Part shown: piece by piece, positions 27,218-35,109 of the stretch
Layout: every line of letters begins with the position of its first letter
Position numbering within the stretch: the first letter of the stretch is position 1
Assembly: GCA_963779225.1 (NCBI GenBank)
Contig: CAVZWW010000003.1
Coordinates: 3,410,001-3,474,000 of the forward strand
DNA from: CAVPCZ01 sp963779225
GTDB taxonomy: Bacteria > Bacteroidota > Ignavibacteria > UBA10030 > UBA6906
DNA: 64,000 nt
Direction of reading: 5' to 3'
Program-made: the position numbers and the translations under genes
Notes under the pieces: generated by a model
What the model was told of the DNA's origin: nothing
Databases searched by the model: none
The model's input: the letters and a program-made list of their open reading frames with translations, nothing else

Positions 27218-28078
27218 TCAGAGCTCCTTCCTGTCGAGAAGCGGATGAACCCGTGGCAAGGGGTAGACGGGACCTTCCTTGCAGATGAACGTGGGGCCCA
27301 TCTGGCAGTGTCCGCAGAAACCTACCGCACATTTCATGTTGCGTTCCATCGACAGGTAGATCTGGTCCTGTGAAAGCCCGCGGCGATCCAGCTCATCGAT
27401 CGTGTACTTCATCATGATCTCCGGTCCGCACACGTACGCAATGGTTGCCCGCGCGTCAAGCTTGATGTACGAGAAGAGCGCCGTGACGACGCCTATGTGG
27501 CCTTTCCAGGAAGAATCGCCGCGGTCCACGGTGACAAGGACCTCCACGTTGAAGTCGTTCGCCCATTTTTCAAGCTCCACGCGGTACAGCAGGTCGAGAG
27601 GGCTGCGGCCGCCGTAGAGAATGATGATGCGTCCGTAGTCGTCCCGGTTCTTCAGGAGCGTGTACAACACCGGGCGGAGCGGGGCAAGACCGATACCGCC
27701 GGAGACGATGCAAACGTCCTTCTTGTGCGCGACATCGATCGGCCACATCGAACCGTACGGTCCCCGGATACCGATCACATCCCCGCGTTTCTTGTGGGCA
27801 AGAGCGGTCGTGAGCGACCCGACACGGTGAATGGTATGATCGATCGTGCCCGTGCGGGCGGGGTCGGAGCTGATGGAAATCGCCGCCTCACCCATCCCGT
27901 ACACATACACCATATTGAACTGTCCCGGATGAAACTCAAATGGCTCCGCCCACGAACCCATGTCCAGGGTCAGCGTAAAGGTATCGTCGTTCTCCCAGAT
28001 GATGCGCCGGATGCTGACCGGATGCGTCATCATCGGATCGTGTACCGCGGTTTCCAGTACCTGGGTTCTCCGGGTCAT
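27218..28078 (-). CDS. hydG: Hydrogenase gamma subunit, FAD/NAD(P)-binding oxidoreductase with [2Fe-2S]
   Basis: 286 residues from ATG 28078, which overlaps the stop of the cNMP-binding protein gene (ATGA). FAD domain: FEFHPGQFNMVYVYGMGEAAISIS; NAD(P)-binding domain: GIRGPYGSMWP and VSGGIGLAPLRPVLY; C-terminal [2Fe-2S]: CAVGFCGHCQMGPTFICKEGPVYP. It belongs to the DHOD-electron-transfer/sulfhydrogenase gamma family and exchanges electrons with NAD(P)H. The longer frame up to 28222 lies inside the upstream gene and is not used. Confidence 0.92.
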   Translation of the reverse strand: MTRRTQVLETAVHDPMMTHPVSIRRIIWENDDTFTLTLDMGSWAEPFEFHPGQFNMVYVYGMGEAAISISSDPARTGTIDHTIHRVGSLTTALAHKKRGDVIGIRGPYGSMWPIDVAHKKDVCIVSGGIGLAPLRPVLYTLLKNRDDYGRIIILYGGRSPLDLLYRVELEKWANDFNVEVLVTVDRGDSSWKGHIGVVTALFSYIKLDARATIAYVCGPEIMMKYTIDELDRRGLSQDQIYLSMERNMKCAVGFCGHCQMGPTFICKEGPVYPLPRVHPLLDRKEL

Positions 28079-28557
28079 AGGCCGGCTCCGGCATCGATTG
28101 TTCCGTACAGATCCAACAGCTGGAGGCGCGTTGCTTCGAGCCGACGTTCCATCACCAGTGACAGCCGCTTCAGCATCTCGTAGCCGAACACCGGGTCTTT
28201 CTCGCACTTGTTTCGCAGACACTCGCCATCAAGAGCGATGGCACGGGTTTCGAGAACCGTTATGCCGCTGAAATGCCAGCGGTACGGAGATATCAACCAG
28301 GACCATCCGAGTATTTCGCCCGGGCCGACGGTCTGGATGCGCAGGTTCTCCCGTCCCGGTGCGCCAATCTCCAACGCCACACGGCCCGAACGGATCATGT
28401 AGAATGTATTCGCGATCTGTCCCTCGTGGATCATGTGGGCACCTTCAACAAACCGGACATTGGAGGCGCATCCGATGACCGTCTTCATATGTTCGTCCTG
28501 AAGGCCGGCCAGAAAGGGATGCTGGCGCATGATTCCGGTAAGATCGTCTTTTTCCAT
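28075..28557 (-). CDS. Cyclic nucleotide-binding domain protein inside the hydrogenase operon
   Basis: 160 residues from ATG 28557 with TAGGAG upstream. It is a single cNMP-binding (CAP_ED) beta-roll: FVEGAHMIHEGQIANTFYMIRSGRVALEIG, TVGPGEILGWSWLI and a C-terminal helix region. There is no helix-turn-helix domain, so it is not a Crp/Fnr transcription factor. It lies between the beta and gamma subunit genes with overlaps or 10-base gaps on both sides, so it is co-translated with the enzyme and probably modulates it or acts as an accessory subunit. That role is inference. The ligand (cAMP, cGMP or none) is unknown; the usual phosphate-binding RxxAA motif is replaced here by HFSGITVLETRAIALDG. 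Confidence 0.85.
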   Translation of the reverse strand: MEKDDLTGIMRQHPFLAGLQDEHMKTVIGCASNVRFVEGAHMIHEGQIANTFYMIRSGRVALEIGAPGRENLRIQTVGPGEILGWSWLISPYRWHFSGITVLETRAIALDGECLRNKCEKDPVFGYEMLKRLSLVMERRLEATRLQLLDLYGTIDAGAGL

Positions 28558-28566
28558 GGTCAACTC

Positions 28567-29691
28567 CTATCCGATAGTCGTGGGGGTTACACTGGTTTCG
28601 CGAATCGTTGCAGCGCCCTCCGTGATATCAATACCGACCGGGCACCACGTGATGCACCGGCCGCACCCGACGCAGCCGGACGTGCCGAACTGTTCAACCC
28701 AATTGGAGAGCTTGTGGGTCATCCACTGGCGGTATCGCGTTCGTGTGGACATGCGGATATTCCCGCCGGCGATCCTCGTGAAGTCGGAGGTAAAACACGA
28801 ATCCCAACGGCGCCACCGCCCGGCCGTCTCCCCTGTCAGATCGGTGACGTCTTCGACCGTGTTGCAGAAGCAGGTCGGACACACCATGGTACAGTTCGCG
28901 CAGGACATGCACCGCTTCGCCACGTCATCCCAGTAGGGATGCTCGAAGTTGTCCGTCAGCAACTGGGGAAGATCCTCGATATTCAGCGCACGCCCCATCT
29001 TCTCTGCAGCTTCACGGACAGCTTTTTCCGCGGTTTCGATTTCATTCTGCTCGGCGTTCCGGACATGAAGTTCTGCGATCACCTGTTCACCCAGTTCGCT
29101 CCCGACGTCCACCACAAAATAGTGCTTCCCCTCTTCCAGGACTTCCGTCATGGCAAGATCGTACCCTTCCTTGACGCCCGGGCCGGTGTTCATGGAGGTG
29201 CAGAAACAGTTGCCCCCCGTCTCCACGCAGTTCACCGCGATGATGAAGGCGGATTTCCTGAGTGTGGAATAGTGTGTATCCGCCTCCTCCCCGGAGGTGA
29301 ATACTTTGTCCTGGATGGCAATCGCATGGAGGTCGCAGGAGCGTACGCCGAGAAAGGCATATTTCGGGGATGTGGTGAGCGGGGCGGGTTCAACATCAAA
29401 ACCTTTGCCGACCCTGCGGGCGCCGAAGAGTTTGAGCTGTGCGGGGAAAAGAAATTTCTTCCAGGAATGTGGTCCGACGACATAGCCGAACAGCGCATCA
29501 TCCTTCCGATGCTCTATCCGGTAGAAGCCCGCAACCTGCACATCCGTCCATCCCCGGGGCAACTCGTCTACAGAATCGATCGCATCGAAGGTAATGTACC
29601 CGTCACGAACGGTCGGTCCGATAACCTGGTACCCCCTGGCATGTAGTGCGGTGATGAGTCCCTGGATATCATTATGTTCGAAAATGACCAT
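28567..29691 (-). CDS. hydB: Hydrogenase beta subunit, Fe-S protein (sulfhydrogenase beta)
   Basis: 374 residues from ATG 29691; GGAG lies about ten bases upstream, and the longer frame to 29877 is not protein-like. The N-terminal two-thirds match the conserved beta-subunit domain (FLGVRSCDLHAIAIQDKVF; NCVETGGNCFCTSMNTGPG). The C-terminal third has two [4Fe-4S] cluster motifs, KRCMSCANCTMVCPTCFCN and SGCVGCGRCITWCPVGIDI. It is the first gene of the hydrogenase operon (beta, cNMP protein, gamma, delta, alpha, protease). It passes electrons between the hydrogenase module and the FAD subunit. Confidence 0.93.
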   Translation of the reverse strand: MVIFEHNDIQGLITALHARGYQVIGPTVRDGYITFDAIDSVDELPRGWTDVQVAGFYRIEHRKDDALFGYVVGPHSWKKFLFPAQLKLFGARRVGKGFDVEPAPLTTSPKYAFLGVRSCDLHAIAIQDKVFTSGEEADTHYSTLRKSAFIIAVNCVETGGNCFCTSMNTGPGVKEGYDLAMTEVLEEGKHYFVVDVGSELGEQVIAELHVRNAEQNEIETAEKAVREAAEKMGRALNIEDLPQLLTDNFEHPYWDDVAKRCMSCANCTMVCPTCFCNTVEDVTDLTGETAGRWRRWDSCFTSDFTRIAGGNIRMSTRTRYRQWMTHKLSNWVEQFGTSGCVGCGRCITWCPVGIDITEGAATIRETSVTPTTIG

Positions 29692-30021
29692 CGCGCATAC
29701 TCCGACAATGAGTGTGGGAGGGTGGTGACAATTAATGCTGTGAATGTGGAGACAGAAGGTATGCCACGACGAAGAGAAGGGATACCGTGCAATTACTGAA
29801 AGAAGGCGTTTTCTCTTGAAAATATTTTCGCACGGATGAGAAGGAATGGGTTCGGGCTTCTCAATTGTGCAAAACAAACGAGAATGTAGAGAATTGCAAC
29901 AGGGGGATTTCCTGATGATTGCAGCAGGAGAGAAGTTGGGGATTGCCGCGGCTGTGAAAGTTCTGGCGAGCGCAGCAGGTGCGAGGTTGGTTGATGGCAG
30001 CAGGCGAGAAAACCTGGCGGA
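29692..30021. repeat. Promoter region of hydrogenase operon with imperfect ~77-bp repeats
   Basis: 330 bases between hydB and nth. TGATG-GCAGCAGG-type blocks recur at about 29913, 29992 and 30070, roughly 77 bases apart and decaying in similarity; the last copy is inside the 3' end of nth, so the final ~20 residues of that protein come from the repeat. No other feature was seen. Confidence 0.35.
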
Positions 30022-30768
30022 CTACAGCGGGCGGGACCGCAAGGCCTTTGCTCCGGGAGAACGGTTGGGTGATGGCGCCAGGTGAGAGAGTCCGGCGGAG
30101 GGGCACTCTGTGCGCACCGCACATTCCGCGCAGCGCGGCTTGCGGGCATTGCACGTTGCCCTTCCGTGCAGAATCAGAATCGAAGCGAGATCGATCCAGT
30201 CTTTCTTCGGAAAGATCTCCATGAGGTCAAGCTCGATCTTCTCCGGGGTGTTCTGCGTGGAGAAACCGAGGCGCTGCGAGAGACGGTGCACATGGGTGTC
30301 CACCACAACCCCCGACGCTATCCCGAAAGCCTGCCCCAGGACCACATTGGCGGTCTTGCGTCCGACACCGGGAAGCGTAACAAGGTCTTCGATACGGGAT
30401 GGGACTTCGCCACCGAACCGTTCCACGAGCCCTGAGGAACAGGCAATAATATTCTTTGCTTTCATCCGGAAGAAACCGGTGGACCGGATAATCTCCTCCA
30501 CATCGGCCTGGTCCGCACGTGCAAAGTCCCGGGGCGTGGCATAGCCGGCAAAGAGTATGGGCGTCACCATGTTCACCCGTTCGTCTGTACATTGCGCCGA
30601 GAGAATGGTGGAGACCAGGAGTTGAAAGGGTGACCCGTGCAGCAGTGCGGTTTTCGGTTGCGGAAACCGTTTGCGCAGTACGGAGAGAATCCGTTTTGCC
30701 CGGGCACGCCGATCTTCCGGACTTTCCTGTTTTGCCTTTGTTTGCTTCTTCTTTGCCTGTGCTGTCAC
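30022..30768 (-). CDS. nth: Endonuclease III (DNA glycosylase/AP lyase)
   Basis: 248 residues from GTG 30768, which has AAGGAG at a good distance; the longer ATG at 30858 has none. The helix-hairpin-helix LPGVGRKTANVVLG carries the catalytic Lys, the Asp is in GVVVDTHVHRLSQRLG, and the [4Fe-4S] loop is C-x6-C-x2-C-x5-C in CNARKPRCAECAVRTEC. It removes oxidised pyrimidines and nicks abasic sites. The C-terminal tail after the cluster (SHLAPSPNRSPGAKALRSRPL) is extra and derived from repeat DNA. Same strand as, and 93 bases after, the unknown ferredoxin-linked gene. Confidence 0.93.
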   Translation of the reverse strand: MTAQAKKKQTKAKQESPEDRRARAKRILSVLRKRFPQPKTALLHGSPFQLLVSTILSAQCTDERVNMVTPILFAGYATPRDFARADQADVEEIIRSTGFFRMKAKNIIACSSGLVERFGGEVPSRIEDLVTLPGVGRKTANVVLGQAFGIASGVVVDTHVHRLSQRLGFSTQNTPEKIELDLMEIFPKKDWIDLASILILHGRATCNARKPRCAECAVRTECPSAGLSHLAPSPNRSPGAKALRSRPL

Positions 30769-30861
30769 GCGGGGAACTCCTTGTGAAAAAGACCGCGCTG
30801 TAAAAGTGCGGTGGCCCCTGCGAACACAAAACCGGAGCCCGCAAGTTTGGCGCCGCACTTG

Positions 30862-31773
30862 TTACGTGAGAACTTCCTTGAGCAGGATGCCCGTTTCCAT
30901 GTGCGCGGCAGCGGTGATCTGCGTGAATTCCGGACGGTCGTGCATCCACTCGATCAGATCGCCTGCATCCACGCCGGCCTCGAGAGCGCAATGGAACTCA
31001 TATCCCCATGCCATCACACCGAGCCGCCGCTGCCAGAGGGAGGCATGGCGAACCAGTTTTTCCGCGAGCATCGGTTGCACCATTTCGTGCACACCCGTGA
31101 TCACGCTTTCATCTGCTTCTTCACCTGCGTGAAACCAGACGAGCAGCACCGGGGCTGAAGTGCCGACCGTCTGATCGCCGGTCTTCTTCCCCTCAGATAT
31201 GAGTGTAAGGGGGCTGACGTCCCGCACGCGTATTTCGTGAGTGATCAGACCGCGAACAGCCAGCAAATCCTCGAGCACTGCAGCAGCCGTTCCGCCACGC
31301 GCGCTCATCTGCAACTCCAGGAGCGGTTCCTCGTGCTTTGGCGGAAGTCCACAGACAGCCCTCAGCATCAGTGTTCCGCGGTGGTAGAGATCCCGGTCAC
31401 GTGTCTTCCGGGCGGAAGGCACCGCAAAAATCCCGGTTGAAAGAGAGGGACCTGACGGATCCTCGGAACCGCGGGTATCTTCCAGAATGCGATTCAGAGA
31501 CTCCTGGAGTATCTGTCCGACCTCGGCGGCGTCCGAACGAAGCGGTGTCGAAAGGAAAGGCGAAAGGGATTGCTGGAGCCGTTTCCCTTCTTTCGCCAGC
31601 ACTTCCTGGATTTGCTTTGACCGCTGTGCAAGAAGACGCGAACATTCGTCCCGGAATCGCTGGTGGAGTGCAGCGAGGGTCCCTGCGAGTTCCTCACGCG
31701 ACAGCGAGCCGAAGGTCGCGCGGATGGCAAGCGCGTGCGCTGAATGCCCGGATGGCTGTTCCCTGCCGGTCAT
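30862..31773 (-). CDS. Unknown protein in a two-ferredoxin operon
   Basis: 303 residues, no signal peptide or membrane helix. The N-terminal half (about 25-110) is charged and helical, probably coiled coil (ELAGTLAALHQRFRDECSRLLAQRSKQIQEVLA). The C-terminal half is mixed alpha/beta (APVLLVWFHAGEEADESVITGVHEM; RRLGVMAWGYEFHCALEAG). It contains only three cysteines, not arranged as a cluster motif. Its ATG overlaps the stop of the thioredoxin-like ferredoxin gene by four bases, and that gene overlaps a plant-type ferredoxin, so all three are translated together. A partner of the two ferredoxins is likely. I do not recognise the family. Confidence 0.7.
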   Translation of the reverse strand: MTGREQPSGHSAHALAIRATFGSLSREELAGTLAALHQRFRDECSRLLAQRSKQIQEVLAKEGKRLQQSLSPFLSTPLRSDAAEVGQILQESLNRILEDTRGSEDPSGPSLSTGIFAVPSARKTRDRDLYHRGTLMLRAVCGLPPKHEEPLLELQMSARGGTAAAVLEDLLAVRGLITHEIRVRDVSPLTLISEGKKTGDQTVGTSAPVLLVWFHAGEEADESVITGVHEMVQPMLAEKLVRHASLWQRRLGVMAWGYEFHCALEAGVDAGDLIEWMHDRPEFTQITAAAHMETGILLKEVLT

Positions 31774-32129
31774 AGGACAATCCTCGCCAGTGTTCGGGCG
31801 GCCGGTGCATACCGTGGATCGGGAATCAGGAGGCGTTCGATCACTTCCCCGTTGAGGATCGTCCGGTCGACGATCTCGTGAATATCTTCTTTGCGGACAC
31901 CCCCGTACCAGAGTCCGTCAGGATAAATCACGAGCGCCACTCCGAAAGCGCATGCGTCCAGACATCCGGCGTTGTTTACCCGCACAACTCCCGCCAGTCC
32001 GCGTGAATTGATCTCGGATTTGAGTGTGTCCCGGATCTCTGCAGCGCCCTTTTCAAGGCAGCATCCTTTGGGATGACCTTTCGGCCTCTCGTTGATGCAT
32101 ACGAAAACATGTCGCAGGTATCTACTCAT
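31770..32129 (-). CDS. Thioredoxin-like [2Fe-2S] ferredoxin (NuoE/HoxE-like fold)
   Basis: 119 residues from ATG 32129, which overlaps the end of the plant-type ferredoxin gene by eight bases. MSRYLRHVFVCINERPKGHPKGCC carries the first ligands and VVRVNNAGCLDACAFGVALVIYPDGLWYGGV the second pair: the C-x(n)-C...C-x3-C layout of Shethna-type/thioredoxin-like 2Fe-2S ferredoxins. Such proteins carry electrons to or from hydrogenases, nitrogenase and NADH-linked enzymes. Context: hydrogenase genes lie 2 kb downstream on the same strand. Confidence 0.88.
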   Translation of the reverse strand: MSRYLRHVFVCINERPKGHPKGCCLEKGAAEIRDTLKSEINSRGLAGVVRVNNAGCLDACAFGVALVIYPDGLWYGGVRKEDIHEIVDRTILNGEVIERLLIPDPRYAPAARTLARIVL

Positions 32130-32418
32130 GGCCCCAGTATGTTGTGGTGATGGTAACGTCCCCCTGCACTTTCGCAAGACACGCGGCCCGTTCCCGCGGT
32201 GCAAATTCCTTATCGCGAATCAGTCGTTCTTCCAGCGGTGTAGGTGGCGCAAGATGCTGGTGGCCGTCGAGGACCTCCACGCGGCACCAGCCGCAGATAC
32301 CGTCTCCGCTGCACGACTGGCCAATGGGAACCTCGCTCTGGTTGGCGGCGGTGAGAATAGTCGCGCCGGCCCTGATATCGCGCTCCTTACCAAGCGGTAC
32401 AAATCGCACTTTCGGCAC
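32122..32418 (-). CDS. Plant-type [2Fe-2S] ferredoxin
   Basis: 98 residues. The cluster loop SCSGDGICGWCRVEV (C-x5-C-x2-C) and the distal Cys in RERAACLAKV match adrenodoxin/plant-type ferredoxins. AGATILTAANQSEVPIGQSCSG is the usual lead-in to the loop. First gene of the three-gene operon with the thioredoxin-like ferredoxin and the unknown protein. It probably feeds or drains a soluble redox enzyme; the nearby 3b hydrogenase is a candidate by position only. Confidence 0.9.
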   Translation of the reverse strand: MPKVRFVPLGKERDIRAGATILTAANQSEVPIGQSCSGDGICGWCRVEVLDGHQHLAPPTPLEERLIRDKEFAPRERAACLAKVQGDVTITTTYWGHE

Positions 32419-32429
32419 TAGTAGATCCT

Positions 32430-32703
32430 CGTCACATTCTTGATGTCTTGCTGACTTTCACCATGCTCCGGTCCGGGCCGCGATACGCACCTGCAGAAGC
32501 TCAGGTCAGGGTCTTCGAATCCAACTCGCCAATGAACCCGGCGAGGGTTCCCCGGTTTCCTGTTGGAGGTGCAAACCACTGAGACCGCCAGGCTTCCCCG
32601 GAGCCCCCGGGCGTTCCAAACGGCCATCAGGACCAGGAGCCTTCGAAGTGCGGCTTGATGATGCCAAACGGCCGGGACGACCGGGAGCCCCCGGAGCTCG
32701 CAC
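32430..32703 (-). repeat. Imperfect GC-rich repeats, possible short collagen-like ORF
   Basis: On the minus strand roughly 45-55-base units share a CTCC-GGTC-GGCCGTTTGG core (around 32600-32700). The frame from the GTG at 32703 to 32506 reads Gly-X-Y-like stretches (APGAPGRPGR, GPDGRLERPGAPGKPGG). It lies between the LiaF-like gene and the ferredoxin gene. No ribosome site, so it is given as a repeat and not as a gene. Confidence 0.4.
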
Positions 32704-32708
32704 TGATG

Positions 32709-33317
32709 CTACACAACCGAGACAACGGAAATCTCACCGAAAACCGTCGACACATCGATCTGAAGGCGTGCGTCTCCCGACGCATATGAGGGGGACGTCC
32801 ACTCGAGAGCCGGGAAGAAACCTTCCTTCTTTGCGCCGTTCACGGTCACTTCTCCGAGAACGCCATTTGCCGCACCGTCACCGCCATACCTGCGGGGATA
32901 CGCACGGCCGCAGCACCGAAGACACAATCGATCTTCAGCGTGTGCGTTCCCGGTGCCATCGTGGGCCCCGATCAGATCGACATCCGCTCCGCCGAATATG
33001 CAGGAGACTTTTCCGCCCCGAAACGTGGTAGACACCACCCGCGCATTTGCATTGCCGAACAGGACCGACTCGTCTATACTGTCTCCGGTACTCTGCTGCG
33101 CTTCTGAAAAAGTGGACCGGCTGGCACCGCCCGTGGCGGCCCGTCCCCTACCCATCTGATGGCGGATCAACAGGCGGATCCCGATGAAGACAAGGATGAG
33201 CGGCCAGAATGTCACGATCAGTCCGCCGACATCCAGCAAATTGACCGTATCAAGCAGGAAAAGAACCCCCAGGCCGATGAGCAAAATCCCCCACCAGAAA
33301 CGTGCCGAAGATACCAT
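32709..33317 (-). CDS. LiaF/LiaI-like membrane protein with a pair of compensating frameshifts
   Basis: 202 residues. The N-terminus has two or three hydrophobic segments (FWWGILLIGLGVLFLL; VGGLIVTFWPLILVFIGI) typical of DUF5668/LiaI-LiaF proteins, and the C-terminal part matches the beta-helical cell-wall-active antibiotic response domain (VFGNANARV-type strands, FGGADVDLIGA, GVLGEVTVNGAKKEGFFPALEW). Between about 32865 and 32950 the annotated frame reads nonsense (EDRLCLRCCGRAYPRRYGG), while the next frame gives the family-like THTLKIDCVFGAAAVRIPAG. An extra A near 32945 and a missing G near 32867 would restore it. Its ribosome site lies in the last codons of polX, 7 bases away. Confidence 0.75.
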   Translation of the reverse strand: MVSSARFWWGILLIGLGVLFLLDTVNLLDVGGLIVTFWPLILVFIGIRLLIRHQMGRGRAATGGASRSTFSEAQQSTGDSIDESVLFGNANARVVSTTFRGGKVSCIFGGADVDLIGAHDGTGNAHAEDRLCLRCCGRAYPRRYGGDGAANGVLGEVTVNGAKKEGFFPALEWTSPSYASGDARLQIDVSTVFGEISVVSVV

Positions 33318-33324
33318 AGCCGGA

Positions 33325-35076
33325 TTACTCCTTCACTGACTTCAACAACGCTGCCACCCGTTCAACGGGCCAGGCGTTGACCACGTGCTTTGCTTCGAGC
33401 CATCCTTTGCGTGCGATGCCGACTCCTGTGTACACATCCCGTAACCCGTCAATGCTGTGCGCATCGGGATTGATATAGATCTTCACGCCCCTGTCGCGCG
33501 CGTACCTGCAGAGACGCCAGTCGAGGTCCAGCCGCATCGGGTGGGCATTGATCTCTATCCCCTTTCCGTAGTCGGCGGCGGCATCGATCACCTGAACCAT
33601 ATCCACCGGGTACGCATCCCTGGAAAGCAGCAACCGGCCGGTGGGATGCCCGAGCAATGTCACATGCTTGCTCTTCAAAGCCCGGATGATCCGCTTCGTC
33701 ATGTCGCTTTCAGACATCTTGAAATTGCTGTGAATGGAAACGACGACATAGTCAAAGAGGGCGAGAACTTTTTCCGGCCAGTCCAGCGATCCGTTCGGGA
33801 GGATATCGCACTCCGTACCTTTGAACACGCGGAACCCTTTCAGGCGTTCATTCAGGCCGTCGATTTCCCGGACCTGATCTTTCACCTGATCGACGCTCAA
33901 CCCGCCGGCATACGCCGCCGCCCGGCTGTGATCCGCAATCCCCAGATACTTCCACCCCAGTGCACGCGAGGCGTTCACCATCTGATCAAGCGTGTTCACA
34001 CCGTCGCTGTAGGTCGTATGACAGTGCAGTGTCCCTTTGATGTCCTCGTCTTTCAGAAGCGCTGGAAGAGTCCCCTTCTCTGCCGCTTCAAATTCGCCCA
34101 TGTTTTCGCGCAACTCGGGCTCGATGTAGGCAAGGCCGAGTGCTTCATAGATGTCCGCTTCCTCCCGGCAGGAGGGGACCCGGACTTTCCTGCCCCGCGG
34201 GGTTTCTTCGGTGAGAGGTGTGAACGCGTATTCGTTCAGGCTCAATCCCTGTTTGCGCGCGCGCGACCGCATCTCAACATTGTGTTCTTTGCTTCCCGTG
34301 AAGTAGTTCAGGGCGAATGGGAACTCCCGGTCGGCGACGATCCGGAGGTCGCAGTTTATGCCCTGGCGCAGCACGACGCTGGATTTCGTTTCACCCCGGG
34401 CAAGGATCGTCTGCACATGAGGGTGGGAGGTGAACCGCTCCATGATTCTGGCACGTGCAGCCTCTTTTGCGCTGACGAGTATGTCGATGTCGCCGATCAG
34501 TTCCTTGCGTCTCCGGATGCTCCCCGCGATTGCGCTCCGCAATACCCCGGTTTCTTTGCTGATGTCATCCAGAAGCATCCCGGCGGCACCAACCGCCACG
34601 GGGTAGAGAGACTTCTCCCCCCGGTTTCGCATCGCCTGGATACCCTGAAGGATGTTCTCCTCGGTTTTCTTCCCGAACCCGTCGAGATTCTCCAGACGTC
34701 CCGCCTTTGCCGCGCGTTCAAGGTCATCGACACCGGTAATGTTCAGCTTCTCGTACAGCACCTTCACCTTCTTCGGTCCGAGGCCCTGGATCTTCAGCAT
34801 CTCCAGCACTCCCGCGGGCACGGAGGCTTTCAACTCGTCGTAGTCCCTGGATTTTCCGGTGGAAACAAGGTCGGTGATCACGCGGGCAATACCTTCGCCG
34901 ATCCCCTTCACTGTCCGCAGGGCACCGGATGTCACCATTTCTTGAATATCCTGTGTGACACCCTCCACGGCGCGGGAGGCGTTGTGGAACGCCCGGGATT
35001 TGAAGGGGTTGGCCCCCTGAAGCTCCAACAGGGTCCCCATCTCTTCCAGTATGGCTATGATGTCGCTTTTTGTCAT
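33325..35076 (-). CDS. polX: DNA polymerase X family protein with PHP domain
   Basis: 583 residues, the full length of bacterial PolX. It has an N-terminal helical HhH region (LLELQGANPFKSRAFHNASRAV; IQGLGPKKVKVLYEKLN), the nucleotidyltransferase core with catalytic aspartates in SIRRRKELIGDIDILVSA and the third in GINCDLRIV, and a C-terminal PHP domain with metal ligands HCHTTYSDGVNT, IADHSRAAAYAGG and INPDAHS. Fills gaps in base-excision repair and has 3'-5' exonuclease activity through PHP. The LiaF-like gene follows immediately and is probably translationally coupled. Confidence 0.95.
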   Translation of the reverse strand: MTKSDIIAILEEMGTLLELQGANPFKSRAFHNASRAVEGVTQDIQEMVTSGALRTVKGIGEGIARVITDLVSTGKSRDYDELKASVPAGVLEMLKIQGLGPKKVKVLYEKLNITGVDDLERAAKAGRLENLDGFGKKTEENILQGIQAMRNRGEKSLYPVAVGAAGMLLDDISKETGVLRSAIAGSIRRRKELIGDIDILVSAKEAARARIMERFTSHPHVQTILARGETKSSVVLRQGINCDLRIVADREFPFALNYFTGSKEHNVEMRSRARKQGLSLNEYAFTPLTEETPRGRKVRVPSCREEADIYEALGLAYIEPELRENMGEFEAAEKGTLPALLKDEDIKGTLHCHTTYSDGVNTLDQMVNASRALGWKYLGIADHSRAAAYAGGLSVDQVKDQVREIDGLNERLKGFRVFKGTECDILPNGSLDWPEKVLALFDYVVVSIHSNFKMSESDMTKRIIRALKSKHVTLLGHPTGRLLLSRDAYPVDMVQVIDAAADYGKGIEINAHPMRLDLDWRLCRYARDRGVKIYINPDAHSIDGLRDVYTGVGIARKGWLEAKHVVNAWPVERVAALLKSVKE

Positions 35077-35109
35077 GGAAGGGAAAATTGATCTTTAAAT
35101 GTACGACAA

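Noticed and set aside
33457..35091. 544-codon plus-strand frame
   Set aside because: Antisense of polX, which has complete catalytic motifs.
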